A stretch of 33,951 nucleotides of DNA. Source: Bacillota bacterium. GTDB lineage: Bacteria > Bacillota > DTU025 > JANLFS01. Made by a program: the position numbers and the translations under genes. The notes under the pieces were generated by a model. That model did no database searches and was not told the origin of the DNA. It saw nothing but the letters and a program-made list of their open reading frames with translations. The DNA is taken from contig JANLFS010000013.1 in assembly GCA_024655925.1 (NCBI GenBank), forward strand, positions 4,964 through 38,914, read 5' to 3'. Below are positions 24,718 through 33,465 of the stretch, piece after piece. Positions within the stretch are counted from its first letter, which is position 1, and every line of letters starts with the position of its first letter.

Positions 24718-25995
24718 CTAATGATTCCGCGAAGAGGAGGCTAGTCCATCATCGAGCGCAGGATCTGTGTATATCTCTTCGCTGAAGCCTGCCAGCCGCA
24801 GAAGCCTTGGCACGTCGAAGAGCCGGCCCGTATTGCGCCAGACTCGGCGCACCATCCCTTCGTGTTCGACGTAGGCAACCTGCGCGGTGTCCAACATGTC
24901 GAGTATCATCCGAGCCGTCGGCTTCCTCGTCAGCTTCTGCCCGGGTATCATTAGGGGTTCCTCTTCGGTCTCCAAGTTCTTTCGTACCCGCCTTTCCAGC
25001 AAGGTGGACATGAGCAGAGCCATTAAGAGCACGTACCCCAGAGCCTCAATCCGGCTCTGCTTCTTTAGGAACACCTGCCCTAGCAGGTAAGGACTTTTGA
25101 GAAAGCTGAACCTCGCCTCCACCATCCATTGTTGCTTGTACTCCCCGAGTATGCGCTGAGCTGGATACTTCTTCGTATTCATCACGTTGGTTATCAAGAC
25201 GAAACATCTCTCCCGCTCTCGCGCCCGGTTTACCTGAGCTTCGTCCACTCCGTGTATCTTGACTTTGGTCTTGTACACCGTTGCCCCCGCGGGGACCTCT
25301 TCGTCTTTTCTCGGCCGGCCCCGCCTTGACCGCTTCTCCCTTATGGTTTCCTCCAGGGCCTCGAAGGAAAGCTCGTGGAATCCGTCCTTCCACTTGGCGA
25401 TGAACAATTCCCCTGCCCGCCTTGCGTCAAGTTCACATACGAACTCTCTGTCGAAAAGCTCTTTAGCCGCCCGTTCGATCTCTTCTCCAGACTTGGCGAT
25501 CCGCTTCTCCAGGGACTTCTCCTTCCTCGAGTCCAGGGTGGATGACCGGACCACGATGAACCGGTAGTCTGCCTCGGCTATCCGAGCGACGCTCTCGCTA
25601 ACCCAATACTCAGCCGCACCCTTGCATGAAGAATAGGAGCCAGCGGGTTCCCAGTCGTCCGCCCCGCAAGCCGCTGCGACGGGTTCGCCTACTACCCCGG
25701 AAGCAGCCGGTACGTGGGAGATCAACCTGATGTGTTCATATTCTCCGTAGACGGACAGGCTTGTCATATCGAAGTGCATCGAACCCGCATCGACCTCATG
25801 AACCTTTAGGGCAGAGGTGATCACGTCCCCGAGAACTTTGTTGGCCCGGGCTTCGAACAGCTTATCCAAGGCTCTACCGAGCGCGTCGGCGAGGCCGATC
25901 TCCCTCGACATGGCCGCTACGAGGGAAGTGGCGCCCGCGGTCACCGTCCTTACCGAACCAGGAGCCTCTAAGATAACCTTCATGTCCACCAGCAC
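24718..25995 (-). pseudogene. IS1634-family transposase with internal in-frame deletions
   Basis: 425 codons, open throughout. The C-terminal half is a good IS1634/IS4-type DDE transposase: GRPRKDEE linker, CFVLITNV, the YKQQWMVEARFSFLKSP segment with the catalytic Glu, and RIEALGYVLLMALL. Near residue 75-85, HFDMTSLSVYGEYE supplies the first catalytic Asp. The protein then jumps directly to RLISHVPA, which normally comes after the second Asp, so roughly 100 residues with the second Asp appear missing. A second junction near residue 39 joins an N-terminal REIGLADA to LGRALDKLFEA, skipping another stretch normally present. Both deletions keep the frame. It is probably inactive. The start is GTG 25995 or ATG 25983. 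Confidence 0.75.
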
Positions 25996-26067
25996 GCACC
26001 CCCGGGTCCCATCCTATCCGGAGGAGTCGAACACGCCTTTAACTGGTCTCTTCCAAAATACCTGCTT

Positions 26068-26094
26068 GGGAGATGTTACATGCGGAATGTTGGT
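26068..26094 (-). repeat. Right terminal inverted repeat of the IS1634-type element
   Basis: On the minus strand it begins ACCAACATTCCGCATGTA, the partner of the left repeat at 24689-24715, with the core at 26081-26090. Confidence 0.7.
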
Positions 26095-26188
26095 TCGTAC
26101 GTGGCACTGGAGCAGGGGATCACCCGTGGTGTACAGGTGAAAACGGATGAGGCGCCAGCCGGACCAGTACTTGCTGATGCCTCACCTG

Positions 26189-26575
26189 TCATTGCTCTGC
26201 TGCGGTAAGCGCGTTTTCCACCGCCTTGAGATAGGCCTTAGTGTTTATGGTTGCACCGCTGACGGTATCCACGTCCAGCGATTGAGTCTCGATGATCTTC
26301 CTGACCACCTGCTCCGTGACTTCAGTCTTCGGGATCCGGACTTCCTTCAGGACATCGATATCGGTGACCTTGCCTGACGACACCGTGACCCGAACCGTGT
26401 TCGACCACCGACCGCCTTTGAACTGTCCTGTGTAGGTTCCGTCCCTGAGCCTTGTGAAATCTACAGCGCGAATCTGGAGGCTCTTGATAGAAGACTGCCC
26501 GGCCATCAGAAAGACGCCTGCTCCTACCATCACTACAACGAATCCTCCGAGAATCGCCAGCAATACCTTCCACAT
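26189..26575 (-). CDS. Membrane-anchored FMN-binding domain protein
   Basis: About 128 residues: one N-terminal membrane helix (MWKVLLAILGGFVVVMVGAG) and a single FMN-binding domain. The C-terminal DTVSGATINT segment is the flavinylation motif of the DxxSGAT type, where ApbE attaches FMN to the threonine. Similar domains occur in NqrC, RnfG and extracytoplasmic electron-transfer proteins. The domain is predicted outside the cytoplasm. ATG at 26575 has GGGAG 9 bases upstream; ATG 26581 is too close to it and upstream codons overlap apbE. It lies 19 bases after the apbE stop, so enzyme and likely substrate are cotranscribed. No partner redox enzyme adjoins; the nearest genes are transporters. 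Confidence 0.88.
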   Translation of the reverse strand: MWKVLLAILGGFVVVMVGAGVFLMAGQSSIKSLQIRAVDFTRLRDGTYTGQFKGGRWSNTVRVTVSSGKVTDIDVLKEVRIPKTEVTEQVVRKIIETQSLDVDTVSGATINTKAYLKAVENALTAAEQ

Positions 26576-26594
26576 CCGCATCTTCTCCCTGCAT

Positions 26595-27614
26595 TCATCG
26601 AATGACATTCACACTTCGACCCTCAGCAGCCAGAAAGCAGTTCTTCAGACCTTCAGTGACATGAACCGATAACTCAACATCGACGAGAACGGCCTCGGCT
26701 CTAGGGAACCGCCTGATGAATCCAAGTCCTCTGTTCATCCCGGCCACGAACACGGCCGTCGACAGCGCGTCGGCAATCACGGAACTGTCTGCGACAATGG
26801 TCGCGCTCACCAACCCCGAGTCGGCTGGATATCCGGTAGACGGGTCGAGTATATGATGGCGCCTCCTGCCGTGTCTATCTATGAAGTATCGCTGGTAGTC
26901 GCCGGATGTGACCACCGCCTTGTCGGCCACGGAAACAAGACCGATCAAGCTACCTTCCTGCCTGGGGTGCTGTATGCCGATCCGCCAGTCTGTCCCGTCA
27001 GGTCTTGTCCCGAGGGCCACCACATTGCCTCCTATGTTTGCGAAAGCTGATGTGACGTCGTGGTCCCTGAATACCTGGACGAATCTGTCGCCCGCATAGC
27101 CTTTCCCTATGCCACCGAGGTCGATGGATTGTCCGGCCCTCCGGAGCCCGGCGGCCCTTTCGTTGGGGTCCAGTACCAAATCGGTGTAGCCCACCAGAGA
27201 AAGAACCCGCCTTATCTTTGAGTCCTCCGGAGGGCTTGATGCACCCCTGCCGATGCTCCATAGGTCCACCAGAGGCCCGATGGTAACATCGAATAGCCCC
27301 TGGCAGACACTTGAGAATTCGGCTGCGTGCGACAGCACCTCATATGTGTCAGCGCTCAACCTTTCGCACGAGATACCTGCCGACCTGTTGATCGCGCTTA
27401 TCTCGCTTCCGGGCACAAATCGGCTCATCAGGCTTTCAAGCCGTGTGGCCTCTCGCCTGATCGCGTGCAGAGACTCTTCGGCGTGTTCACCGAAGGCTCT
27501 GTGGGTCATTATTGTGCCCATCCCGAAGCTCTCAGACTCCGCAACGAAGGCCTTGGCCACTGCTAGACCCCTATTCTCCGTCTGCCTGCTCGCGCATTCT
27601 GAACCAGGACTCAT
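26595..27614 (-). CDS. apbE: FAD:protein FMN transferase (ApbE family)
   Basis: 339 residues with the full set of ApbE motifs: GMGTIMTHRAFG near the N-terminus, SLMSRFVPGSEISAINRS, IDLGGIGKGYAGDR, ANIGGNVVALG, VVTSGDYQRYF, HHILDPSTGYPAD (Mg/FAD site) and a C-terminal DSSVIADALSTAVFVAG. It transfers FMN from FAD onto Thr in (D/S)xxSGAT motifs; the next gene encodes exactly such a protein. No signal peptide or lipobox is apparent at the N-terminus, unlike many exported ApbE proteins, so the cellular location is unclear. ATG at 27614 is preferred over the preceding TTG. It lies about 87 bases after tctA of the second TTT operon and may be part of it. Confidence 0.93.
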   Translation of the reverse strand: MSPGSECASRQTENRGLAVAKAFVAESESFGMGTIMTHRAFGEHAEESLHAIRREATRLESLMSRFVPGSEISAINRSAGISCERLSADTYEVLSHAAEFSSVCQGLFDVTIGPLVDLWSIGRGASSPPEDSKIRRVLSLVGYTDLVLDPNERAAGLRRAGQSIDLGGIGKGYAGDRFVQVFRDHDVTSAFANIGGNVVALGTRPDGTDWRIGIQHPRQEGSLIGLVSVADKAVVTSGDYQRYFIDRHGRRRHHILDPSTGYPADSGLVSATIVADSSVIADALSTAVFVAGMNRGLGFIRRFPRAEAVLVDVELSVHVTEGLKNCFLAAEGRSVNVIR

Positions 27615-27700
27615 CAATTTGTATCCTACGACGAGCTTGCGACTTTCCCTTTATTCCAGCTTCGGCGCAGGTCTGTCTCTTTACCGTCCTGCCGGCCCGT

Positions 27701-29218
27701 CTACTCCCCTGAAGACTCGACCGCCCCCTCAGCCCTGCCTCTTCCGCGCAAGTTCGCATAGAGCATGATAACGAGAAACGCGATGAGCACGAGGCCTATG
27801 GGCCGTGTGAACATTGTCCACATGTCTCCGGAGTATGTCAGGATCGCACGTCTGAGCGAGTAGTCGGCGATTGGCCCCACGAGGACTCCCAGGACCATCG
27901 GGGCCAGTGGGTACCCGCGCAGTCGCATCAGGTACCCCACCACACCGAAGATGAACATGACCCACACGTCGAACGTGGTGAACCCGGTGCCCCAGGCTCC
28001 TATCACACCGAGGGTCACCGCGGCCGGGAGTATGATCTCACGCCTGATGGAGAGAAGGCGTATGAAGTAGGGTGACAGCAGCCAGGAGAGCAGGCGGAAC
28101 ACCACGGCCGAAAACCAGAAGAGCACGATCACCCTCGCGATCAACCCCGGTTGCTCGATGATGAGCATGGGGCCCGGCCGTATGCCGTACATGAACAAAG
28201 CCGCGAGCAGAACGGCCGTGGGCCCGCTTCCTGGAATGCCCAGAACCAGCATGGGGATGAGGGCCCCGCCGGAAGTGGCGTTGTTGGCAGCCTCCGGGGC
28301 GATGATCCCCTCGGGGTGCCCTGTGCCGAATTTCTCCTTTTCCCTGGACGAACGCTGGGCGGCATCATAGGCCACCCACGGGGCCACGGACTCACCCACC
28401 CCCGGCACTATCCCCACTCCGATCCCGATGAGGATCGAACGGATCAGTGTCGTGAAGTAGCGTTTGAACAGACTGAGGTCTGCGACCATGCGTCCAGGCT
28501 CGCCCGTCAACTGGTATGGCACTTTCTCGCGAAGGACCCAGAAGACTTCGGCCAGGCCGAAGAGGCCAATCAGGACGGGGACGAACTGAATGCCGCGCAT
28601 GAGCTCGGGTGTGTACCCGTACCGGAACACGCCCCAGACCGGGTCTGTCCCGGCCATGGCCACCAGAAAACCTGCAAACGCTGCTATCCAGCCTTTCAGC
28701 GGGTTCTTGGCACCCAGAGCACCGGCGAGAGTCACTCCTATCAGCGAGACCAGGAAGACCTCCCAGTCCCCCAGTCTCAGCGCGGCCACTGCGATGATGG
28801 GCAACAGCAGGAAGGTCCCAAGCTCCCCTCCGATCTCCCCGAAGAAACTGGACCACGTGGCAATGCCTATGGCCTCCCTTGCCCTGCCCTTCTTCGCGAG
28901 CGGAAACCCGTCCAGCACGGTGGCAGCCGCCGCAGGGGTTCCAGGGATGTTCAGCATGATCGCTGTCACGCTGCCACCATATATCGCCGCACAGTAGATG
29001 CCGACCAGCAAGCCGATCCCAGCGTCCGGAGGCAGGCGGAAGACAAAACCAAGCATGAGGGTCATGGCCATCACAGCGGAAATCCCAGGCAGTATTCCGC
29101 CAATGAGGCCCAGGATTCCACCGGCGACCAGCGCGATGAGTGTGACCGAGTTGGAGAGAACGGCCCCCATCATCTGAGGCAACAGCGCCCACTCCTGGGT
29201 GAGCAAGCTCCAGTTCAT
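27701..29218 (-). CDS. tctA: Tripartite tricarboxylate transporter large membrane subunit (TctA family), second set
   Basis: A 505-residue protein with about 11-12 hydrophobic segments and the TctA paired motifs: GGILPGISAVMAMTLMLGF near the N-terminus, GIVPGVGESVAPWVAYDAA centrally, then GTGHPEGIIAPEAANNATSGG and LVLGIPGS. It belongs to the same family as the 19467-20957 protein but is clearly diverged, so this is not a recent duplicate. The last 20 residues are polar. ATG at 29218 is 16 bases after tctB. Given the upstream LarA, dehydrogenase and aldolase genes, the substrate is probably a hydroxy or sugar acid. Confidence 0.95.
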   Translation of the reverse strand: MNWSLLTQEWALLPQMMGAVLSNSVTLIALVAGGILGLIGGILPGISAVMAMTLMLGFVFRLPPDAGIGLLVGIYCAAIYGGSVTAIMLNIPGTPAAAATVLDGFPLAKKGRAREAIGIATWSSFFGEIGGELGTFLLLPIIAVAALRLGDWEVFLVSLIGVTLAGALGAKNPLKGWIAAFAGFLVAMAGTDPVWGVFRYGYTPELMRGIQFVPVLIGLFGLAEVFWVLREKVPYQLTGEPGRMVADLSLFKRYFTTLIRSILIGIGVGIVPGVGESVAPWVAYDAAQRSSREKEKFGTGHPEGIIAPEAANNATSGGALIPMLVLGIPGSGPTAVLLAALFMYGIRPGPMLIIEQPGLIARVIVLFWFSAVVFRLLSWLLSPYFIRLLSIRREIILPAAVTLGVIGAWGTGFTTFDVWVMFIFGVVGYLMRLRGYPLAPMVLGVLVGPIADYSLRRAILTYSGDMWTMFTRPIGLVLIAFLVIMLYANLRGRGRAEGAVESSGE

Positions 29219-29234
29219 GGCTGTCCCCCCTGCG

Positions 29235-29756
29235 CTACGGAATCGGCATCTCGAATATCTCGGGTATCAGGTACCCAATGAGTGCGGCGCCGAGGACACT
29301 GTAAACCAGGACGTGCCATGCCCTGCCTACGCGAAGATACGCGAAGATCGCGACGAAGAAAAGAAACTGCAGCACTATGAAGTGGATCCATCCCACCAAA
29401 GCCACGTAGACTCCTATGAGTGCAACCAGGGTTAGCCACCTGCGGACGATGTCATTGGAAAGGGTGCTCCTAGCCCATCCCGCGATCGACCTGTATCCAT
29501 GCGTTCGCAGGGTGAGGGCTACCAGTGTTGCGCTGAGGACGAACAGTAGAGACCCGATGAGTGTGGGCGTGAAACCAGCAGCAGTCACGAATCCCAAGGT
29601 GCCACGGCGTGGCATGTTCAGCGCGCCCACAATTGCGAAGACCGAGAGAGCCATGAATGCGAGACCCCCGACGACGTCACCGACGGGCCAGTAGTGGTCC
29701 TGAAGGTCCCGCGTCTTGGGGGGTATTGGTTTCTCCTCCACCGTTTGACCCCTCAC
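29235..29756 (-). CDS. tctB: Tripartite tricarboxylate transporter small membrane subunit (TctB family), second set
   Basis: A 173-residue protein. A polar N-terminus of about 25 residues precedes four hydrophobic segments (about 30-48, 58-82, 105-140 and 148-168), matching TctB size and topology. The loop RRGTLGFVTAAGFTPTLIGSLLF takes the place of the GPxFFP motif seen in the other TctB. Two starts are possible: GTG at 29756, close to AGGA, and GTG at 29741, which has GAGGGG at better spacing. It follows tctC after a 108-base gap with a strong hairpin and precedes tctA by 16 bases, the same arrangement as in the other TTT operon. Confidence 0.82.
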   Translation of the reverse strand: MRGQTVEEKPIPPKTRDLQDHYWPVGDVVGGLAFMALSVFAIVGALNMPRRGTLGFVTAAGFTPTLIGSLLFVLSATLVALTLRTHGYRSIAGWARSTLSNDIVRRWLTLVALIGVYVALVGWIHFIVLQFLFFVAIFAYLRVGRAWHVLVYSVLGAALIGYLIPEIFEMPIP

Positions 29757-29820
29757 TTCCTACTTGAACTGGCGAATCCGGTTGCCGCTCGCAAGTCTGG
29801 GTTGCTAGGAAGAAGGGTGA

Positions 29821-29856
29821 GTGGGGGACGGCCGGTGCCGGCTGGCTGTCCCCCAC
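29821..29856 (-). promoter_or_regulatory. Strong intercistronic hairpin between tctC and tctB, second set
   Basis: GTGGGGGAC (29821-29829) pairs with GTCCCCCAC (29848-29856), a 9-base-pair stem extended inward by three more pairs after one mismatch. It starts 9 bases after the tctC stop. As in the first TTT operon there is no T tract after the stem on the transcribed strand. Confidence 0.55.
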
Positions 29857-29864
29857 CCATTGCC

Positions 29865-30974
29865 CTACTTGGTGAACTCCGCGAGTTCCTGGGCGAAGAG
29901 CTCCTCGACCTTCGCGGGCCAGGGCCTGATCTTCGCTGCAGCCTGGTTGGGCGGCCAGGACCATTCTGTGATCCGCGGGATATTGAACTTCGCCGGGCTG
30001 TCAGACACGATGCCCAGCTCGTACTGGGGCCACGTACGGCCCGAGCCGACCTTCGACACGGCCTGGTCAGACGCCACCCCCATCAGCGGCGCGACAATGA
30101 TCCCGCGGCTCTCGAGACTCTCCTGGAAACGCGGGTGCTTCACCGCATACACGAATGCCTCCGCGATCCGCTCGACGGTCTCCGGCGGTGTGTCTCTTCG
30201 GACCGCAATGCCCCAATACGGGTTGATGGCTGTGTAAACCTCCAGTTGCGGGTAGAACCGGTTGATGGTCGGGAACGTTACGCCCCTCCAATGAAAATCC
30301 TTGGGGTAGAGGTTGGCCAACGGCCTGACCTGGCCGGCCTCTGCCCAGTCAGAGATGTCTCCCAAAGATACTGAGCAGAACTCGACTGCGCCCGACAGGA
30401 GGAAACGTCCCGCTTCGCGTCCGCCATTGTAGGGTACCTCAATGGTCCGGTCGGCAACTCCCGCTGCCTGCACAACGGCCTGCGCGAAGATAGCGCCGTT
30501 CCCGCCGGCGCCGGTGCTACCGTAGCGAACCGGCTTGTCTGCCTTCTTGATCGCAGCGATCAGGTCGTTGAGGTCCCTGTAAGGGGAATCTGCCCGAACG
30601 TATATGGTCGTCCCACCCATGCCCGCCGGGAAGCTGTAGAAATCCTCCCAGCTGACCTGGGCCTGCTTTGTCACCAGCCAAGTTCCCTGAACCATGGCGC
30701 CGCCGAAGAACGTGTAGCCGTCGGGGCGGGACTGTGCTACCCTCTGGCCGGCGATTCCGCCGTTCGCGCCGTCGACGTTCGTGACCTGTATGGGCTTTCC
30801 AAGGAACTCGCTCATTTCGCGGACAACGGCACGGACCGTGGTATCGGAAGTGCCGCCCGCGGACCATCCGAGAATGACGGTAATAGCGCGGTCCGGCCAG
30901 CTTGCGGCGTAACCGGAGGTGTTCAGCAATGCACTTGCCAGCACCAGTGTCAGAAGCACTGCGAGTCGCTTCAT
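29865..30974 (-). CDS. tctC: Tripartite tricarboxylate transporter solute-binding protein (TctC/Bug family), second set
   Basis: 369 residues, about 40 longer than the first TctC. The signal peptide spans about residues 1-24 (KRLAVLLTLVLASALL, cleavage near GYAA). The mature part begins WPDRAITVILGWSAGGTSD, the Bug carboxylate-binding loop, and continues GANGGIAGQRVAQSRPDGYT. The extra length lies in the C-terminal third, rich in Trp and Pro. ATG has a strong AAGGAGG upstream. The gap to the upstream LarA gene is 137 bases without a clear terminator, so it may be cotranscribed with the LarA/dehydrogenase/aldolase genes. The ligand cannot be read from sequence. Confidence 0.93.
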   Translation of the reverse strand: MKRLAVLLTLVLASALLNTSGYAASWPDRAITVILGWSAGGTSDTTVRAVVREMSEFLGKPIQVTNVDGANGGIAGQRVAQSRPDGYTFFGGAMVQGTWLVTKQAQVSWEDFYSFPAGMGGTTIYVRADSPYRDLNDLIAAIKKADKPVRYGSTGAGGNGAIFAQAVVQAAGVADRTIEVPYNGGREAGRFLLSGAVEFCSVSLGDISDWAEAGQVRPLANLYPKDFHWRGVTFPTINRFYPQLEVYTAINPYWGIAVRRDTPPETVERIAEAFVYAVKHPRFQESLESRGIIVAPLMGVASDQAVSKVGSGRTWPQYELGIVSDSPAKFNIPRITEWSWPPNQAAAKIRPWPAKVEELFAQELAEFTK

Positions 30975-31111
30975 GGCTACGATTCCTCCTTAGCAAAGTG
31001 GAAGTTGAGCCAATTCACCACTGCACCGGTCAATCCGAACTCCGCTTTGTGCAACCGCCGGTTCCCTGCCCTCACCCCTTTCTGGATTTCCGCACGGTGA
31101 CGGATCCTGGC

Positions 31112-32389
31112 TCACGATCCCTTGACCACTGGGAGTGTCAGAAGCGCGTCTGGGATGACAATGACCCTGGCGCCAGGGTTTCGCGAAAGCTCGTCATCGA
31201 CCGCTCGTTGTACGGTCTCCGCGGCCTCCAGGTGAATGCGTCTGAGGTCATGAGCGGGTATCAAGCAGTCGGTGATGACCACTCTCGCGTGCTTGAGAAT
31301 CCACGCCAGTATCAGAGCCTTTTGTTCGCCTGGAGCGAACCCGTTGACCTTCGCGGTCTCGATGATCTCATCAGGGCCTCCTGACCCCGCCATCCACTCC
31401 ACGTAACCCGGGTGGCCATACCCATCCTCACAGCTTGCAGGGATGATGAGTGTCCCGCCGGCCCTGACGACGGGTCTTGGTCCGAATACTGAAGTGTTGG
31501 CAGCCCTGGTGGCCTGGTAGAGGTCGCGGTTCTTTGGGTAGCCCACGCCTGCGACGACCACGTCGCCGGCCTGGTCTATCTCCACCTCGTACAGTGCCCT
31601 CGCGGTCTTGACTCCCTCCAGGAATGCCTGAACGGGGTGGCCGGCAACAGCCCTTACCAGCTCTTTCTTGCCGGTCTGAACCACATTCACTATGAAATCC
31701 AGCCCGACTGCGGAGGCGGCCTCCGTGAGGAACTCCCTGAAGGCGTTGCCTTCGATGACCCCGAGCCTCGTCTGGGAGAGCATTTCGAAGTTGTGGGTCG
31801 CCCCGATGGTCGCCTCGCCCGCTACTCCGACGGCGATGCTCTTGACTCCCCCGCTGTACCCGGCAAATAGGTGCGTCTCTATCACGCCGGTGGATATCCG
31901 GACATCGGCCTCGGCGACCTCCTTATTCACCGAGAGGGGAATCCCCCGCCTGGACTTGCCCAGTTCCACCAGGCGGCGTCTGTCCCACGGGTCATGGTTG
32001 ACGAACCTGATTTTCGAGACTGTGTCCTGGCCGAACATGTCGGCAAGCTCCTCAGAGGTGTTCGGCCTGTGGGTCCCAGTTGCGACCACCGCGGTGATAT
32101 CGTCGGCTCTGATCCCGCCTGCGACAAGTTCGTCAATGAGTATAGGGACGATTATGTCCTCCGGAAGCTTACGGGTGATGTCCGTGACCACGATGGCGGC
32201 TTTCTGGCCGGGCCTCACCATCTCTGACAGGCGCACACTTCCTATGGGGTTCCAGACAGCCTCTCGGATCGCGCGTTCCTCGTCGGCGACTGTGGGAAGC
32301 TCGTTACACTCCACGACGGCCACGTCGACCCAATCAGGGATGTCGAATTCCACCAGTCGCCTGCCGTTGGGGACCGCATACCTGGCCAC
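31112..32389 (-). CDS. LarA-family nickel-pincer-dependent hydroxyacid racemase/epimerase
   Basis: 425 residues, full length for LarA. Active-site residues fall at almost the same numbers as in Lactobacillus plantarum LarA: Arg73 (TDITRKLP), His107 (GTHRPN), His173 (ETHLFAGYSGG), Lys183 (GGVKSI, the cofactor-bound lysine) and His199 (ATHNFE). The usual SGGRK is SGGVK here. LarA homologues racemise or epimerise alpha-hydroxy acids, including lactate, malate and sugar acids; the exact substrate cannot be assigned. The enzyme needs the nickel-pincer cofactor made by LarB, LarC and LarE, and none of these is in the window. GTG at 32389 follows AGGGATGG. It sits 50 bases after the hydroxyacid dehydrogenase gene. 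Confidence 0.9.
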   Translation of the reverse strand: MARYAVPNGRRLVEFDIPDWVDVAVVECNELPTVADEERAIREAVWNPIGSVRLSEMVRPGQKAAIVVTDITRKLPEDIIVPILIDELVAGGIRADDITAVVATGTHRPNTSEELADMFGQDTVSKIRFVNHDPWDRRRLVELGKSRRGIPLSVNKEVAEADVRISTGVIETHLFAGYSGGVKSIAVGVAGEATIGATHNFEMLSQTRLGVIEGNAFREFLTEAASAVGLDFIVNVVQTGKKELVRAVAGHPVQAFLEGVKTARALYEVEIDQAGDVVVAGVGYPKNRDLYQATRAANTSVFGPRPVVRAGGTLIIPASCEDGYGHPGYVEWMAGSGGPDEIIETAKVNGFAPGEQKALILAWILKHARVVITDCLIPAHDLRRIHLEAAETVQRAVDDELSRNPGARVIVIPDALLTLPVVKGS

Positions 32390-32439
32390 CGACCATCCCT
32401 ACCTTCCCGAGCGGTCTGCCCCGGCGTCCGGAATTCCCG

Positions 32440-33408
32440 TCACGCCGTCCTAAGCGCCTCCGGGTTGACCACCCACTTCGGCCTCTGGCCGGTCAGGACG
32501 TCCCGCACTCCTTCCGCGGCCCCGGTGGCCATCCTGATCACGCACTCCCGGGTAAGTGCAGCACTGTGCGGCGAAAGCAGCACGTTGTCGAACCCAAAGA
32601 GGGGATTGTCCTTATCCGGCGGCTCCCGCTCAAAGACGTCGAGAGCGGCTGCCGCGATGGGGCCGTTTCTGAGGGCGTCGCAGAGCGCCTTCTCGTCGAC
32701 AACCTCTCCCCGGGAGAAGTTCACCAGGAACGAACCGGGTTTCATCATGGCCAGCCTCGCAGGGTTCACGAGGTGCCTGGTCTCGGGTGTCAGCGGGACG
32801 TGCAATGATACCACGTCCGCGGCCCTGAACACCTTATCGACCTCGTCAAGCAGGGTGATCCTCGCCTGGGAAGCCGTCTCGGGCTTGACATACGGATCGA
32901 ACGCGATAACCCTGAGGTCGAACGCAGTCTGGGCTTTCCTGGCCACGATGGACCCGATCCGGCCAATGCCTATGAGGCCGAGGGTCTTCCCTTCTAGGTC
33001 CACCGCCTTGTACTCGTTCCTCGACTCCCACTTGCCCTCACGGGTGGCCCGGTCCATCGGGAGCATCCGCTTGGCCAGGGCTCCGATGGCCAGGATTGTG
33101 TGCTCCGCCACCGAAACGGCGTTGGCGTTGGGGGTGTTGAGCACCAGGATGCCCATCTCCGTTGCGGCTTTCACATCTATGTTGTCTACTCCAACCCCGT
33201 GCCGGGCGACGACCCGAAGACAGTCAGCGGACTCCATAATCTCTCGGGTGAATGGAGCTGTACGGACGATGGCACCTTCCGCGCCCGCGATCTCTTTCTT
33301 TACAGTCTCGACCGACGGATCAGAGGCCACCCTTACGTCGAATGCGTCCGCAAGGACGGCCACTCCGGACTCGTGGATGGGCTGGACTATCAGTACTCTC
33401 TTCCTCAC
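32440..33408 (-). CDS. D-isomer-specific 2-hydroxyacid dehydrogenase (SerA-like)
   Basis: 322 residues, the short form without an ACT regulatory domain. The NAD-binding fold has GLIGIGRIGSIVARKA, followed by a strand ending AFDPY. The catalytic triad is visible: Arg in NFSRGEVVDE, Glu in DVFEREPP, and His in LSPHSAALTRE. It interconverts a D-2-hydroxy acid and its 2-keto acid. Lack of the regulatory domain and its neighbours (LarA, DapA-like aldolase, TTT transporter) argue for a catabolic hydroxy-acid role rather than serine synthesis. The start is GTG at 33408 with a weak AGGTG site. It lies 57 bases after the aldolase gene. Confidence 0.92.
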   Translation of the reverse strand: MRKRVLIVQPIHESGVAVLADAFDVRVASDPSVETVKKEIAGAEGAIVRTAPFTREIMESADCLRVVARHGVGVDNIDVKAATEMGILVLNTPNANAVSVAEHTILAIGALAKRMLPMDRATREGKWESRNEYKAVDLEGKTLGLIGIGRIGSIVARKAQTAFDLRVIAFDPYVKPETASQARITLLDEVDKVFRAADVVSLHVPLTPETRHLVNPARLAMMKPGSFLVNFSRGEVVDEKALCDALRNGPIAAAALDVFEREPPDKDNPLFGFDNVLLSPHSAALTRECVIRMATGAAEGVRDVLTGQRPKWVVNPEALRTA

Positions 33409-33465
33409 CTACAGCACCTGCCTTGGCTTATGAGATGTGACGCCCGCCCACCGGTGGGGCCCGGT

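Larger units (their letters stand above)
24689..26094 (-). mobile_element. IS1634-family insertion element, internally deleted
   Basis: About 1.4 kb bounded by imperfect terminal inverted repeats of about 27 bases (24689-24715 and 26068-26094; 21 of 27 positions match, with a shared ACATTCCGCA core). The single gene inside encodes a shortened IS1634-type transposase. Intact members are usually longer (about 1.6-2 kb), in line with the missing protein segments. I found no convincing target-site duplication at the flanks, so the insertion is old or the exact ends are slightly off. It separates TTT operon 1 from the FMN-binding protein gene. Confidence 0.75.

Noticed and set aside
24680-26105. 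Target-site duplication around the IS1634-type element
   Set aside because: The bases flanking 24689 and 26094 do not form a convincing direct repeat at any small shift of the ends.
28151-29281. Long open frame (376 codons) on the plus strand opposite tctA of the second set
   Set aside because: It is antisense to a clear TctA gene, is rich in His, Arg, Gln and Asp, has no family motif or ribosome binding site, and is a typical shadow frame in GC-rich DNA.
32465-33433. 322-codon plus-strand frame opposite the hydroxyacid dehydrogenase
   Set aside because: It mirrors the dehydrogenase gene almost exactly and is Ser/Thr/Arg-rich with no recognisable domain.
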